The notes under the pieces are model-generated. The model was not told the DNA's origin, made no database searches, and was given only the letters and a program-made list of their open reading frames with translations. The position numbers and the translations under genes were made by a program. Shown in pieces: positions 12,363 to 25,100 of a stretch of 64,000 nucleotides of DNA. The DNA is from Fremontodendron californicum. Taxonomy: Eukaryota > Streptophyta > Magnoliopsida > Malvales > Malvaceae. How positions within the stretch are numbered: the stretch's first letter is position 1; every line of letters starts with the position of its first letter. The stretch lies in NCBI GenBank assembly GCA_030761205.1, contig JAULJL010000034.1, positions 3,061,501 to 3,125,500 on the forward strand. The letters are read 5' to 3'.

Positions 12363-12371
12363 ACAAACAAG

Positions 12372-12997
12372 TCAATTATAAATTTTAAAAAATATATTAA
12401 TAAATAATGTATATATAATGAAATATAATAATATTGTTTTATTATTGTCAAGTAATAAATAATATTTAAACGAGCTTTAAATGATTTTTTATTCAATCTT
12501 TAAATGATTTTATAAACGAATTTGATCATAAACATAAATTAATTAAATATATTAATGTTCGACTCGTTTATTAAATGAATCCTAGAATTTTGTTCAAAGT
12601 CACTTATTTAATTTAATAAATAAATATAAACAAACAAAAACTAAACTTGTTCATTAATTTTCGTTGAACACTTTATTTATTTACAATCCTAACTTAACAT
12701 CTTGATGTTTTCTAACACGAAATTTCCGCATATTGTTCATAAACTTAGATTAAAAAAAAAAGGTTTTTTGACAATATACCTAGCACAAATTTTAGCATTT
12801 AATTTGTAAAGTTATAATTATAATTTGAGCAAATGGCTTGCCATCTTGCACTTGTCACATGATTTTTTTTATGAAAAAACTAAAACTTCTTAACACATAA
12901 TTAATGAACACTTAAATTTGATTAGTGAGTGTTTTGAAAAATATATTTTCAAGGGAGAAAAAGTTATGTGAGTAGAAATATAATAATTTTTAAAAAA
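12372..12997. other. Intergenic, older repeat
   Basis: AT-rich. It contains the continuation of the older repeat interrupted by the MULE (cgactcgtttattaaatgaa near 12560). No gene seen. Confidence 0.4.
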
Positions 12998-12999
12998 TA

Positions 13000-13256
13000 T
13001 CCCATCCGTCCTATTTTTGTTGTCTTTTTTTTTTTGGATGTCTCAAAATTATGTTTTTTTTTTTATATATAACTTTTTGAACATTTAAATTTCTTTTTTT
13101 TTTCTTTCTATATTCCAAAATTATTTTTATTATGGTACATTAATTTTATAAAAAAAATTTAAATTTAATATAAAATACATTTAAGTCATTTTTTTTTTTA
13201 ATTCCGTGAAAGTCAAACATGGACACTAATTTTTATTTTTTAAGGGACAAAGGGAG
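13000..13256. mobile_element. Stowaway (Tc1/mariner) MITE, about 257 bp
   Basis: The left end tcccatccgtccta and the inverted right end ctccctttgtccctta are variants of the Stowaway consensus CTCCCTCCGTCCC. TA flanks the element on both sides (12998-12999 and 13257-13258). The interior is AT-rich with no coding capacity. Confidence 0.75.
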
Positions 13257-13918
13257 TATATTTTTTATAAAAATTAAAAGATATAAATATATATATCATT
13301 ATTTTAATTTTTATGTACTTTTTTAATTTGATCAATAATAATACTAACTCAATTAGGATTTTAATATTAGTACTAAATATTGCATACCTACTACGATATG
13401 AATGAAAATAAAAAAATAATTGAAAAGGAAATTATATTTAAAAAAAAAAAGTTTTTTGAAGGCAAATATGTGAATAGTTTATTTATTTATTTATTTATTT
13501 AAATATAAACCTTTTAATTGGTATTTTCATTTACTAATTAAGTTGATGTCCCATGACACAAACTCTCAATCACTTTTAAATGAATTGTTTATTTCTTAAA
13601 AATAAAAAATAAAAACCAGCCACTTCTAAGTATAGATAAACACTTAATTAGTTATTTTGGGAGATTAGTGTGAATTTTTTTTTGCTAGTGTGAAAAATTC
13701 TACCACACAAAAAGGTTCGTTTTATGACAAGAAAATGGTATTTTAATGTGACGGTGAACTTTTTATTAGCATTCTGTATAGCTATTTTCTTTGGATTTAT
13801 TGTAAACTTTTTAATTACTTATTTTGCTCTGTATTGGCAAGAAAATTATCTTTTTTGTAGATCGCTGGTAATAAATTATTAATCTAAAAATTTCTATATA
13901 TTTTGTTTATAGAAAATA
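13257..13918. other. Intergenic, no gene seen
   Basis: AT-rich sequence with a short TTTA repeat (about 13480-13500). No exon or RNA gene is recognisable. It contains the left TSD of the next MULE. Confidence 0.4.
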
Positions 13919-14930
13919 GGGATAATATCATGAATAGTTTCTCAAGTTTATTAAATTTGTCAATGTGGTACTTATACTTTAAAATATCTATTTTGGTACA
14001 TAAATTTTTCACTCCATATATTATTATAGTACCTATCAGTAACACCATTAAATATTGATGAAGTGGCTTTTGTATCCAATGAAAATTTGACATGTGACAC
14101 CATATAATAATGTCACGTGTATTAACAAGAAATATTTTTTTAATTTAAAAATAATTCTTTTTACATGTGGCACCACATAATGAGTGCCACGTGTATTAAC
14201 AAAAAAAATATTATTTTAATTTTAAAAATTAAAATATTTTTTTTTCTTTCATTCTCTACCTTTTAATTTTAATAAATATTTTTAACAAAAATTAAATAAT
14301 AAAATATTTTAATTTAATATTTTTAATTTTTAATAAACATTTTTTAAAAATTAAAACAATAAAATAATTTGATTTTATATTTTGATTTTTATAATTTTAA
14401 AAAATAAAATTTATTTTTTAAAATTTTTTTAAAAAAATTTAGATATTATAAATTTTTTAACAAGTAAATTAAAATATCTCATATTTAAAAAAAAAGTTAA
14501 ATATTTTAATTTATAATTTTAAAAATAATTTATAAATTTTTTAAGAAAAACCATATATTATTTTTAAAAAATATAATTTTATATTTTTTATATTTTTAAT
14601 ATAATTGTTTTTTTTTTAAAATTAGATATTAATTTTTAAAAATATAATTTTTAATATTTTAATATATTTTTCCTTTTTAAAAAACATTTTTCCTTTTTTT
14701 AATTTTTTTTTACAAAAATTCAAATATTAATATAAAAAAAATTATGTACTGTCATGTGTCATCATTTGATTGGTCAATGTCACATCATCATCAATATTTA
14801 ACGATGTTAGGTCAAACTACCACATTGATACACGATTTGATAATACAAATACTACATTAAAAAATTTTAAAATATAAATATCACATTAACAAATTTAATA
14901 AATTTTAAGGACTATTCATGATATTATTTC
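13919..14930. mobile_element. Non-autonomous MULE, about 1012 bp
   Basis: Arms of about 200 bp are inverted copies. The left begins GGGATAATATCATGAATAGT and the right is the reverse of GAAATAATATCATGAATAGT. Shared inner words include aaatttgtcaatgtg and a tgatgaagtggc / tgatgatgtgac stretch. The flanks are TAGAAAATA (13910-13918) and AAGAAAATA (14931-14939), a 9-bp TSD with one mismatch. The centre is extremely AT-rich and non-coding. Confidence 0.75.
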
Positions 14931-15550
14931 AAGAAAATAAGGCATATGATAGGGTTTTCTTTATCTTAATATAGCCAAAAAAAATTATTTATCAAAATAC
15001 CGTTTTTTTCAGATTAATTCTCAAAATCCGTTTTTTTTAAATCAGTTAGGAAATCGCTATGGCCCATGGCGATTTCCCAACTGAAAATTTTAATTTTTTT
15101 TTTTTTAAATACCAGTTGGAAAATCACCATGGACCATGGTGATTTTCCAACTACAATTTTAAAATTTTTCATTTTTTTACATTGGGAAATCGCCACCGTG
15201 GGTGGCGATTTCCCAAGGTAACTTTTTTTTTTTTAATTCTTTTAATAAATAATAAAATTTAAAGAAAATTTATATAATTTTAAATTTTAGAAAATAAAGA
15301 TGTAATAATTTTAATATAAAATTTTTATCCCATGGTGGTAGAAGTGTCCATGGGTCGGGCCGGGCTCATGTATAGTATCAACACCACATTTGCTTGCCCA
15401 AGCCACTGTGGTAATTTTTCAACCTTTATTTATTTATTTGTTAATTTTATAAAATAATAAAAATTATATAATTTTTAATTTTAAAAAATAAAAAATAAAA
15501 AAATAAAAAATATAACAATTTACCAAAATTTTAAAAATTATATTCGTAAT

Positions 15551-15697
15551 TAGGCCTGCTCATGGGTCAGGCCGCGACCCGGAATTTTTCAACTTCCTTG
15601 CCGAGGCCCTGCTCGCGGGCCTGAATTTAATTATTTTAATATATAAATAGTGATCCTGGCTTGGCCGGACAGGCTGCTCGGCCCATGAGCAGGTCTA
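15551..15697. mobile_element. hAT-type MITE inside the foldback MULE, 147 bp
   Basis: The ends TAGGCCTGCTCATGGG and CCCATGAGCAGGTCTA are inverted repeats related to the MITE at 665. The flanks are TTCGTAAT (15543-15550) and TCCGTAAT (15698-15705), an 8-bp TSD with one mismatch. A related copy lies in the opposite arm (about 15777-16005, ending gacccatgaaaaggtcta). The insertion therefore seems to predate the doubling of the arms. Confidence 0.7.
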
Positions 15698-15729
15698 TCC
15701 GTAATGTCAATCGAATTCTTTCAACTTGG

Positions 15730-15776
15730 ATTCGTAATAAATGGACCTCCGGGAGAAAGGGCAACCAGAGTGTCGT
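15730..15776 (+). pseudogene. Shred of MULE transposase 3' end
   Basis: About 47 bases near the centre of the foldback element match the 3' part of the transposase gene at about 11509-11556. Shared words are attcgtaat, aatggacctc and gggagaaagg. In the intact gene this segment lies just before the CCHC knuckle (RNEMDLREKGQP). Here it is out of any open frame and surrounded by repeat sequence. It shows that the foldback element derives from a coding relative by internal deletion. Confidence 0.75.
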
Positions 15777-16839
15777 ATTAGTCAGGGCTTGGACAATTGT
15801 TTTTGTAATTTTATTAAATAATAAATTTTAAATAAAAATTATATAATTTTTAATTTAAAAAAATTAAATAACAAAATTCAAAAAATTATAAAATATATAA
15901 AAATATTTTTTTACTAGTGAAATGGGTTTTCGGGTCGGCACGACTAGAAATGGGCTTGGGCAAGGGAAAAATTTTCAGATCGCGGCCCGACCCATGAAAA
16001 GGTCTAATTACGAATATAATTTTTTAATTTTTGGTTAATTATTATATTTTTATTTTTTAAAATTAAAAATTATATAATTTTTATTATTTTATAAAATTAA
16101 AAAATAAATAAATAAAGGTTGAAAAATTGCCACCGTGACTTGGGCAAGCAAATATGGTGTTGATACCATCACTTCTACCACCATGAGATAAAAATTATAT
16201 ATTAAAATTATTAAATCTTTATTTTTAAAATTTTAAAATTATATAATTTTTATTTAAAATTTATTATTTATTAAAAGAATTAAAAAAAAAGTTACCTTGA
16301 GAAATCACCACCGTGGGTGACGATTTTTCAATGTAAAAAATTGAAAAATTAAAAAATTATAGTTTGCAGCCCATGGCGATTTTTCAATTGGTATTTTAAA
16401 AAAAAATTAAAATTTTCAGTTGAAAAATCACCATGACCATGACGATTTTTCAACTGATTTAAAAAAAAAAAAATTGAAAAAAAACGATATTTTAATAAAT
16501 AAATTTTTTAACTATATTGTGATAAAAAAAACCTATATGATAGTTTTTTTAACTTAAAATATATCTTAACATTTTTCAGAAAAAGTAAAATAAAATAATT
16601 TTAATTTAAAAAAATTCCTTCTAGACGTGGCAGATTCTTATTCGCCACTTCTAAATATCAGATGGAAACCACGCAGCATCCAATCCAAATCCTGAGCCTT
16701 TTATATGCAAACTCAACCGCCATCTCCAAACGCCACATTTCTCCGTTCTTTAAAAGCTAAAAAAAACCCCTCCCAAAAATCTTACGTGGTATCGAAAAAC
16801 CCGAACCCGGCTGAGTGATTTTATCTGGATCCGACTGGA

Positions 16840-19800
16840 ATGGCGTTGCCCGGCCTGGGACCCTTTGCCACGACGGATACGGCGTCGTCCACGGTTTCAT
16901 CTTCCGAGGACCCGAATAAGAAAATCCGAAAGCCCTACATCATAAGCAAGTCCAGAGAGATCTGGACTGAACCCGAACACGACAAGTTCCTCGAAGCTCT
17001 CCAGCTGTAAAGTCAAACATTTTTCTCTTTATTCTACAAAATTGCTTTGCTTCCATTTCAAATTAGTTTTTTTTTTTTGAAATTAGTTATGACTTTAAGG
17101 TTTTTAATGGAATTTGGTATTGAAGGTCGTATATTCTTATTTTATAAGTAGCTAACTAAAATTTCTAAATTGGTTTTTGTTAGAGTTAAGCTTTATAAGA
17201 GTTTATCTTTATTTGAAAGTAGGATAAGGATATTTTGTAATGGACAAGTGAGGAAGAAAAGGAGATGACATTCTTGTTCTCTCTGCTATTCAGTTAGCTT
17301 TAGGCTTCATATCTAACTGAAAAGACGCTGAATTGTAATAGCCTGTTTGCATATTTGAAGACATGATAGCAAATCTTACAAGCTTTTAAACTGTAATAGG
17401 AGTATGTGTTTGAAGGTAGTATACTTTTTATAATCACTGTGAAATCAGTTTTTGTTTTTTTGGTAGTAATTGACCTTTTATTGAGGCAACAAAGGATATA
17501 GATATATTATTGAAGAATATTTTGAGATTATGACTTAGTGGAGTTGTTATATAGTTTCTTGTTGTTACATTCGGACCATGTTCAATCATGCTTTTTGCAT
17601 AATTATGTTTGACAAAATGGTTTTCCTGGTCTCACTTGTTTTTATTGTTTTCATTCCCTTGGTTCTGTTCAGCTTTGATCGTGACTGGAAAAAGATTGAA
17701 GCATTTGTCGGGTCAAAGACTGTTATTCAGGTAAACTAAAATGTATCCAATATTTTTCCTTAAGCAAGTTTTGCTTTGTATTTTGAAAGGAAAGAGGCAG
17801 GAGGGTTTTTGTCAATCATACTTAGTAATCTCTCCCCTGAGTCTTAGACTGCTTTCAAATGTTTTAGTAAGAGGCTAGAAATTTGGATGATGTAAAAACC
17901 AGTGTAGTTTCTATATTAGAGCTTTCTTTTCTTTTTTTTTAACAATTAGCTGCAGATACCAATGCCCATGAAAACATTTGAAATGAAGTGCCTTTTGGTT
18001 CTTATAGATCCGTAGCCATGCCCAGAAATACTTTCTAAAGGTTCAGAAGAATGGAACAAGTGAACACCTACCTCCACCTCGACCTAAAAGGAAAGCAGCT
18101 CATCCATATCCTCAGAAAGCATCAAAAAATGGTGAGGATATTTTATCTTAAGTATGAGTGTAAAATTACAGAACAAACTTGACTAAATAATCCTGTCTCT
18201 CTTGGTCACATCTGGCAGCTCATGGACACCCACAAGTATCAGAGCCGATTCCGTCATCAGCTGCTTTACTTGACACTGGATGTGTTCTTAGATCTGATCC
18301 CTTATCAATGCTTATGTACCCTGATACTAGTGCTGCTGCATCTTCATTGACAAACAACGCACAAACCATCAGTTTCTCACAAGATAAAAAAGGTTTCTTA
18401 TTTTTTCTAATTCTAGTATTCTAACATTGAACTCATTTATGATAGCAGTGACCCCTTTAAAAAAATTAAGATTTTGATTATGTGTTGTATATTTTCCTTT
18501 ATAGGTCCTGGGACGGCCAATAACTCTTGTAGTAGCACTGAGAGTACCCCAAAGACAAGACAAATTGGGGAGATAACTGATCAGGGAAATCATGGTCATG
18601 CATTGAGAGGTTTGTCTTAGTGCTACTGGAAATTTGTAATCTTTTATGCTATATTATCCTCACACCCTTTAAACTGACATTTTGCTTGGCGCAGTGTTGC
18701 CCGACTTTGTTCAAGTATACAGTTTCATTGGCAGTGTCTTTGATCCAAACACTACGGGTCATCTGCAGAAACTTAAGAAGATGGATCCTATAGATGTTGA
18801 AACAGTATGTTCTTTTTACCATGACAATTTATACAATCTTGCTTGATCTTGCCACAGACGTGATTGCTTATATTTCTTTCTCCTATTTAGGTGCTGCTGT
18901 TGATGAGAAACCTCTCCATCAATCTGACAAGTCCTGATTTTGAGGATCATGTGAGTTTCTATTTCTTAGCTCTTTCTAATGGTTACTTCTTTCTTCATGG
19001 TATGCATGATGAGTAGACTAGTAAAAGTAGTACTGTTAGTACTTGGTATCACCCTTTGCTTTTGTAGGTCTATTAGTAGTTTTAGTCTTTTTTTTAATGG
19101 GTCGAGTGGTTGAATACCAAGAAATTTTCAGTTGGCAGATATAGTTTGAATTGCAACATTCCAGCCTAACATAAATCAGGGGCAATTGTCCTTTGGTTTC
19201 AACAATTTGCAGCACTGTGCTTTCTGCCATGTAAACTACAATGAGTTTTCTTTAGTCAACATTTAGAAATATGACAGTTTGGCAAAGTATGCGATGATTC
19301 CTAAGATATTATAGATCTATCTTGGGTGCAATTGGCTCTGTTGCATGATTTATTTTGTATCTTGGAAGTTGTTTTGTGATATTTTGTCATACTCCAAACA
19401 AAGAAGGTTTGCTAGAAAAAGCATGTATTGGCTGATTAGGCTGGAAATATAAGAGATGAAAAGATTTTTATTTTTTATTTTTTTTATGATGCGTTATGCA
19501 TGCCTGTCTGTTTAAATGATGTCGTATGAGTTTGTTTAGTAGCATAGCTTGTCCCTGATTTATGCTTCCAGAGTTATTTACTTATTATTTGGTAAAAAGT
19601 CTAGTTCCTTTTAACTTTCTAGCTGTGAGTCTTTTCTTTGGTTTGTTTTGTCGGACTTTTAAAATCTATGTTGCTCTGACTCTTTATTTTTCTTGAAGTA
19701 TCTGTGTCCGACATCCCTGTCCGATGCATATCCGGACATGGGTATGGGGATATGACCTTCCAAATACATGGAAAAACTTAGAAAAAATTAAACATATCCG

Positions 19801-20005
19801 TGTCGGACATATACCCGTATCCGACATTCACACCTGAGTCCGAGTAACATAGTTTAAAATCTATTTGTTCTCTACATAATTTATAAGATATTGTTTTTTG
19901 ATGCAGAGAGGTTTGCTTTCTTCCTATGAGATTGACACAGAGACAATTAATCATGGTGGTGCCTGTAAAGCCGTTGATAATGACCAATCTAAAAGTATCA
20001 CTTAA
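16840..20005 (+). CDS. RVE6-like: REVEILLE-type (SHAQKYF) single-MYB transcription factor, 298 aa
   Basis: Nuclear DNA-binding factor of the plant circadian system; RVE4/6/8-group proteins activate evening-element genes. Eight exons: 16840-17006, 17673-17730, 18008-18131, 18219-18392, 18505-18609, 18695-18804, 18891-18950, 19907-20005. All introns are GT-AG and phases agree. The MYB repeat (about residues 33-90) runs from REIWTEPEHDKFLEALQLF to IRSHAQKYFLKVQKNG, followed by the basic PPPRPKRKAAHPYPQKA. The C-terminal LCL-type domain (VYSFIGSVFDPNTTGHL to LLLMRNLSINLTSPDFED) excludes the CCA1/LHY/RVE1 group. EHLPPPRPKRKAAHPYPQ and the short length favour the RVE3/5/6 side over RVE8. The ATG at 16840 follows a TATA-like ttttatatg at about 16697. 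A hAT MITE sits in the last intron and a long TA repeat lies 140 bp past the stop. Confidence 0.92.
19666..19852 (+). mobile_element. hAT-type MITE, copy A (187 bp), in RVE intron 7
   Basis: The element starts CTATGTTGCTCTGACTC and ends GAGTCCGAGTAACATAG. TTTAAAAT occurs exactly on both sides (19658-19665 and 19853-19860), a perfect 8-bp TSD. The interior carries several TCCGACA/TGTCGGA words and a conserved ccaaatacatggaaaaactt stretch. It is one of nine copies in the window. Confidence 0.92.
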
Positions 20006-20144
20006 TATTGTAAGTGATGAGATTTGCTCTAATTTCAGCTGTGCATAATCTCTTTTATTCTTATATAACTAATACGGACTCCGTTTTTCGTGCCAGGAAA
20101 AAGGGATAGAATCAAATGAGTTTTTGTACCACGATGTTCTGTAA

Positions 20145-20145
<1 letters not shown>

Positions 20146-20221
<76 letters not shown>
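20146..20221. repeat. (TA)n microsatellite, about 38 units
   Basis: 76 uninterrupted bases of alternating TA, 140 bp past the RVE stop codon and so possibly in its 3' UTR. A second short TA run is at about 20280-20295. Poly-Tyr/Ile open frames over it are artefacts. Confidence 0.97.
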
Positions 20222-20225
<4 letters not shown>

Positions 20226-22129
20226 GTAGGACCATCGGCTGCAAAATTTCGAAATAATTTTCCTCCCATTCTGCTGTCGTATATATATATATATAAAAAA
20301 GAGAAGTTAAAAGGAGAAGCGGGTGCAGAATGAAAGGAGAAGAGTCGCAAAGAGAGTGTACAGTGCTTATCTTTTGTTTTGAAGGGGTATTCTTTGTACA
20401 GTGCTGGGACTTGTCTTGTGCATTTAAAGTTTTGACTGCATATTTTTCATTGTGATATGCATACTGCTTTACTTTCTCATATAAACACTGTATTTTCTAT
20501 GCTGCTGCTGCAGGCGGGGTAAATAGAAATATCTGTTTTTCATTGTTTGTTGCAATGTATGGATGTCGATGGCATGTTTGATAGCAGAATATAAAGCTGG
20601 TCTTTACATTTTATGGTGAGTTTATTAATTGTAGGCCGTGATGAAAAAATCGGACCGGTTCAACGGAACCGGAGGCTTGTCTTGTTCGATACTATATATA
20701 AAATCGGGTTTTACTTGAATAGGTTTAAAATCGGTTCAACCGTTTAAAAATGAAAAATAATTGTTGTTTTATTTTCTTTTAAAATTATTTTGTAAGTGAT
20801 GAGTTTTGAATACATAATTTTTTAGATTTATATTAAAGATCATAGCACTAAGTTAAAATGCATGTTTTTATCAATTTTTTATTATTTAAATAATTCAAAT
20901 TTTATCGTTTACCAAAAAAACTAAAAAACTTAAAACCGATTTTTAACCAGTTAAATTATTTTTTAGTGATTCAATAAATCTTCGGTTTTAGGTACCATAC
21001 TTGATTGAATAAGATTTTGATTTTCAATTGAACTAGTTCAACCAATTGGTTCAATCTGAATTTTTCAATCATGAAAAATATGAATAAATCATCTAGTAAT
21101 AATTACCGATCATTCTTACATTATGTTTGGTAGAATGAAAAATAAAAAAAAAAAGGAAAAAAAATAAAAACAGAGAAAGAAAGAAACGTTATTTTTATAT
21201 TATATTTGGTATGAACGATAAAAATAAAGAAAAAGAAAGATGTTAAAGTTATAAATAAAATTGTTAATTTAAGTTAAATGAAAATTCTACTATCACATTT
21301 AGAAGGATTGGATTCAGAAAAAAAAAAATATATATATATATATAAATTCACTCATTTTTTTCCTTTTCTAATTTCCCTCCTACCAAACAAACTAACCTAG
21401 ATGTTAAAGTTATAAATAAAATTATTAATTTAAGTTAAATGAAAATTCTACTCTCACATTTAGAAGGATTGGATTCAGAAAAAAAAAAAAAGAAAAAAAA
21501 TATAAATTCACTCATTTTTTTCCTTTTCTAATTTCCCTCCTACCAAACAAACTAACCTATGAATATATTTTGTTTCCTTCCACCCTTTTTCCTCCATTCC
21601 TCTTTTCTTCCTACCAAACACTGTCTTAAGCTTTTTAGTCATATAACTTCCAATTCGTCTTTGCTTACAATGATCAAGTGCCAAATATCAAATTGCTATA
21701 CCATGTATATCTGTCTGCATTTAAACCTACCTAGAGACATTTATAAGTCCATATCTACGAAAACTACAAGGAGTTAAAAAGATAGAACAAAAGATGAATC
21801 TACGTAGCCAATTACAAGTTCAGGTTAAACAAAAGCTGAAACTTTCTAGTCGATTACCCTGCCAAATTGTCTTAGTCTATGGCGTATATCAAAACCCTGT
21901 TTCCCAAGCAGTTTCGGCTAGCCGTAGTAGTAGGAAGATGCATCAGCTTTGCTCTCAATTCCCATCTCAAAAGGCCTGTAAAATTTACCCTGATTAATGT
22001 TTCCACTAATAAAATGATCTAACAGCAAATAGAAACAGCAACAAATTAGCAATCACTCAAGAATTTCAGAATAGTCAAAGTGGATTATGTATATACTTTA
22101 TCAAAACCTGCAACTCATTAGAAAGTTAA
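20222..22129. other. Region between convergent RVE and eIF4E-binding genes
   Basis: No gene seen. 20640-21080 looks like a decayed terminal-repeat element: tgaaaaaatcggaccggttcaa on the left, and ggttcaatctgaatttttcaatca as its rough inverse on the right. 21238-21559 is a 161-bp direct repeat. The last part should include the 3' UTR of the minus-strand gene ending at 22130. Confidence 0.5.
21238..21559. repeat. 161-bp segment in two tandem copies
   Basis: agatgttaaagttataaata begins both at 21238 and at 21399. The two copies are nearly identical through ctcctaccaaacaaactaacct. They differ mainly by one short TA/AG tract and a few substitutions, which suggests a recent tandem duplication inside a taccaaac-rich MITE-like region. 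Confidence 0.85.
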
Positions 22130-25100
22130 TTATGTAGCTGATTCAGAAGCCTTTACGACATGTTTATACCTGGAACTGGCATTGTCAAGATCGTTATAGA
22201 ATTGTTGATTAAAATTCAGGGAAGAATTAAGTATAGCCATTTCATCTGAAGTATGTTGAGGAAATGCAACTCTTGGCAGCCCATACAATTGTTGGGGAGG
22301 GAAATAGCAGCCTGGAACAGGTAACTCCTGCAGCAACTGATTGTTACCAGAATGATCGAATCCGGTTGCAGCAGCTCGGAGGTACTGCTGGGTGGGAGTG
22401 AGATGCACATTTGTAGGGAAGTTTTGAAGAGATTGTAGATTGTGGGCATAGCTTTTTAAATCTCCAGGCTTGATTCTTGAACCCTTTTGAATTTCTTGAT
22501 ACTTGGAATGACTCACTCGTGCCTTCGATGGCTTCAGCTGAGAATGGTGGAGCTGTGGGTTAGACTGCTGCATGCGCAGACTATTAAAATAAGTCGCTGA
22601 GCTCATCAGATCATCATGAGTACCATGAAAGGAAGTAGGACTTTCAAAACCAGCTAGATCAAATCTGTTGTCACCAACAGCAACACCACAATCTGATAGT
22701 CTCCCAAATGTATTTACTGCTGCACTTGAGGTACCCCCAGCATCCACAAACAAGGAGTCTTGTGGAAATATGTAGTCATCTACTGTTATCAAGCTGTCCT
22801 CATCAGGCAGACAAATGTCAAGTTCATCAAAACTACTAAGAGAACTTTGCTTTGATTCTGGCCCACCCTGAAGATCAAATCCTACTTTAGCCTGAAGATT
22901 GGAGACTAAAAGATTACTATTTCTTTTACTTGCACCAGTTTGCTTAAGAAAGCTAGAGAACACAATGCCTTCAACATCTCCAATGGATCCAGACTCATTA
23001 ACCGTCAAAGGAATGATACAATTATCCCCAACCGGAAGCAGGATCCGAGACTCCACTGAATCATCCCATTTGAACCTGTTTGTCAAGTCTTTTCCGGTAC
23101 CTGTTAATGCAGTTGATTGTGAATCCCTTATGAGTGTTGTGGAGATAGATCCATGAGGATTCTTCTCAAAATTGTTTATGCATACTCTTCCTGATTTGTT
23201 TAGCTGGTTGTTGTCAAGTTCAGTTTCAGAAATATAGGATTTATCCAAGGACCACGTATTTAGCTTTGAGGATTCTGCTAGGTCTGTCAAGCCCGCTCCC
23301 TTCTGTAACAATGAAAGAAAGTGCTGAGATGCTGCATCATAATAGGAACAACTTGATTGTGAGTCCTCTACATCATAACTGCTCCTTCCATTGAGCGAGT
23401 GATGCTGAGTTGAATAATGTCCATTGATATCTGACAGGATGGGTTCTTCCAAGTATTCACAGGAAAAAACTCCTGGATTACAACGACCATACAATTCCAT
23501 AGAGGTTTCCTTTGAAACAGGAGTGGGGGCAGATTTCATGAGATTTAGACCAGATCCATTTGTCCCAAAAGAAAATTTTGTAGAGTCATACTCAATGACC
23601 TTTTGAACAGCAGCAGTCTTCTTCTCTAGAGAATTTCGGAAATAAAAAATGTTGGCTTCTCTTTGCTAACATAACCAATTGATTCAGAAAGTTGAAGGAT
23701 ATGAAACATAGAAAGTTTTTGAAAAGTTAAAAGAACATGAATAAAATGTCTGCTTTTTGAGCATACCTCCTTCAACAAGCTGATGAATTAAGTCAGAGGA
23801 ACAGACCAAAGGATTCTCATGGTGACCTTCTTTAACATCACAAGGCTGGTCAGACAATAAAAAATGTTGTCAGATGTTATACATAATCATCAGCCAGAAA
23901 CAGGAAGTTGTTAAAAATAGAAATTTCACTCTGAATCACAGTTGAGAGGAAGAGACACCTCAGATCCCATGGATTTACTGTACTTTAGTGCAACCTTCTT
24001 ATCAACTCCAGAATCCTCCAGGACTTTAGCAATGTCTGGGTTCAAATTTTCTGTATGTTCATAACAGATAATCTTTTGCTTTTCTTGAGTAGCCATTTCT
24101 TGTTCCTTCCTCATCAGTTCAAATGATTCTGAGCAGAGAAGGTTGTTCAATAAACACAAGGAAAGTTACTTATCTTTAAACCTTAACTGGCTGAAACCAT
24201 GAATGCTGAAAGCAATAACAAATTAACAACATAAAACCACCAGAAAACCATAGGAAAAAGAAAAGATTTTACCTCTTCTCATTTTTTCCTCCTCTGCTCT
24301 ATCATGACTCAGATTATCAGGAGAACCAAATGTTTCATCATTATAATGGTCCTTACTTTCTCTCCCTGAATAATATTTTGCCTGAAGCAATAATAAAATG
24401 TGCTATTAAACTAAACCCCTTTGACATTATTCTTTCTAAATAACTAAAACATGATATAATGCTTGCTGCCAGAAAACAAGCATCATAGACAATTATTATA
24501 GACATGAAACGAATCAGTTGAAATTTCTAGTTACTAGCACTAGATGAATCAGATCGTATCAGCATGTACCTTGCATAGATGTGGAGGCCGAAAAGGTTCA
24601 CTACTCCGGTTAAGTAGGTGGAAGCCACTGCCTTGAACTACAGGAACAGAAGTCGCTACTACATCTCTATGAACTCTTGCAAAGGCACCATTTCCCAGAA
24701 GTCCTTGCTCAGGATTTCGCCATGAGCAATGAGATAGGCTGCTTTGAAATCTGCAAGCATCTATACAATAACATATATGGTTCAACAAGCCAGAAATTGA
24801 GAGCAGCTTCAACTTCCATTTGATTGATACAAGCTATGTTACTCCGACTCTTCATTTTCCCTGAAGTATCCGTATCTGACATCCGTGTCTGATACATATT
24901 CGGACATGGGTATGGTGGTACGATCCTCCAAATATATGGAAAAATTTAGAAAACATTGAACATACCCATGTCGGACACATACCCGTATCCAACACTAGCA
25001 CCCGAGCCCAAGTAACATAGGATACAAGCACAGCCATGATACATAACTACATGAAGATGAAAAACATTGATAACCAGCCTTTTGTATAAAAAAATACAGT

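Larger units (their letters stand above)
14953..16534. mobile_element. Foldback non-autonomous MULE, relative of the 6790 element
   Basis: The termini ggttttctttatcttaatatagcc and the right-end reverse complement match the outermost bases of the autonomous MULE at 6790. The same hairpin modules occur (GGCGATTTCCC variants at 15050-15215 and decayed forms at 16295-16460). ATATGATAG is present on both sides (14944-14952 and 16535-16543), a 9-bp TSD, with one ambiguous base at the right edge. The two halves are long inverted repeats of each other: for example 15332-15425 (cccatggtggtagaagtg...) pairs with 16105-16190. The whole element could therefore fold into one large hairpin. A transposase shred sits at its centre. 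Confidence 0.82.

Noticed and set aside
20035..20350. Poly-Ile/Tyr open frames
   Set aside because: Translation of the (TA)n microsatellite.
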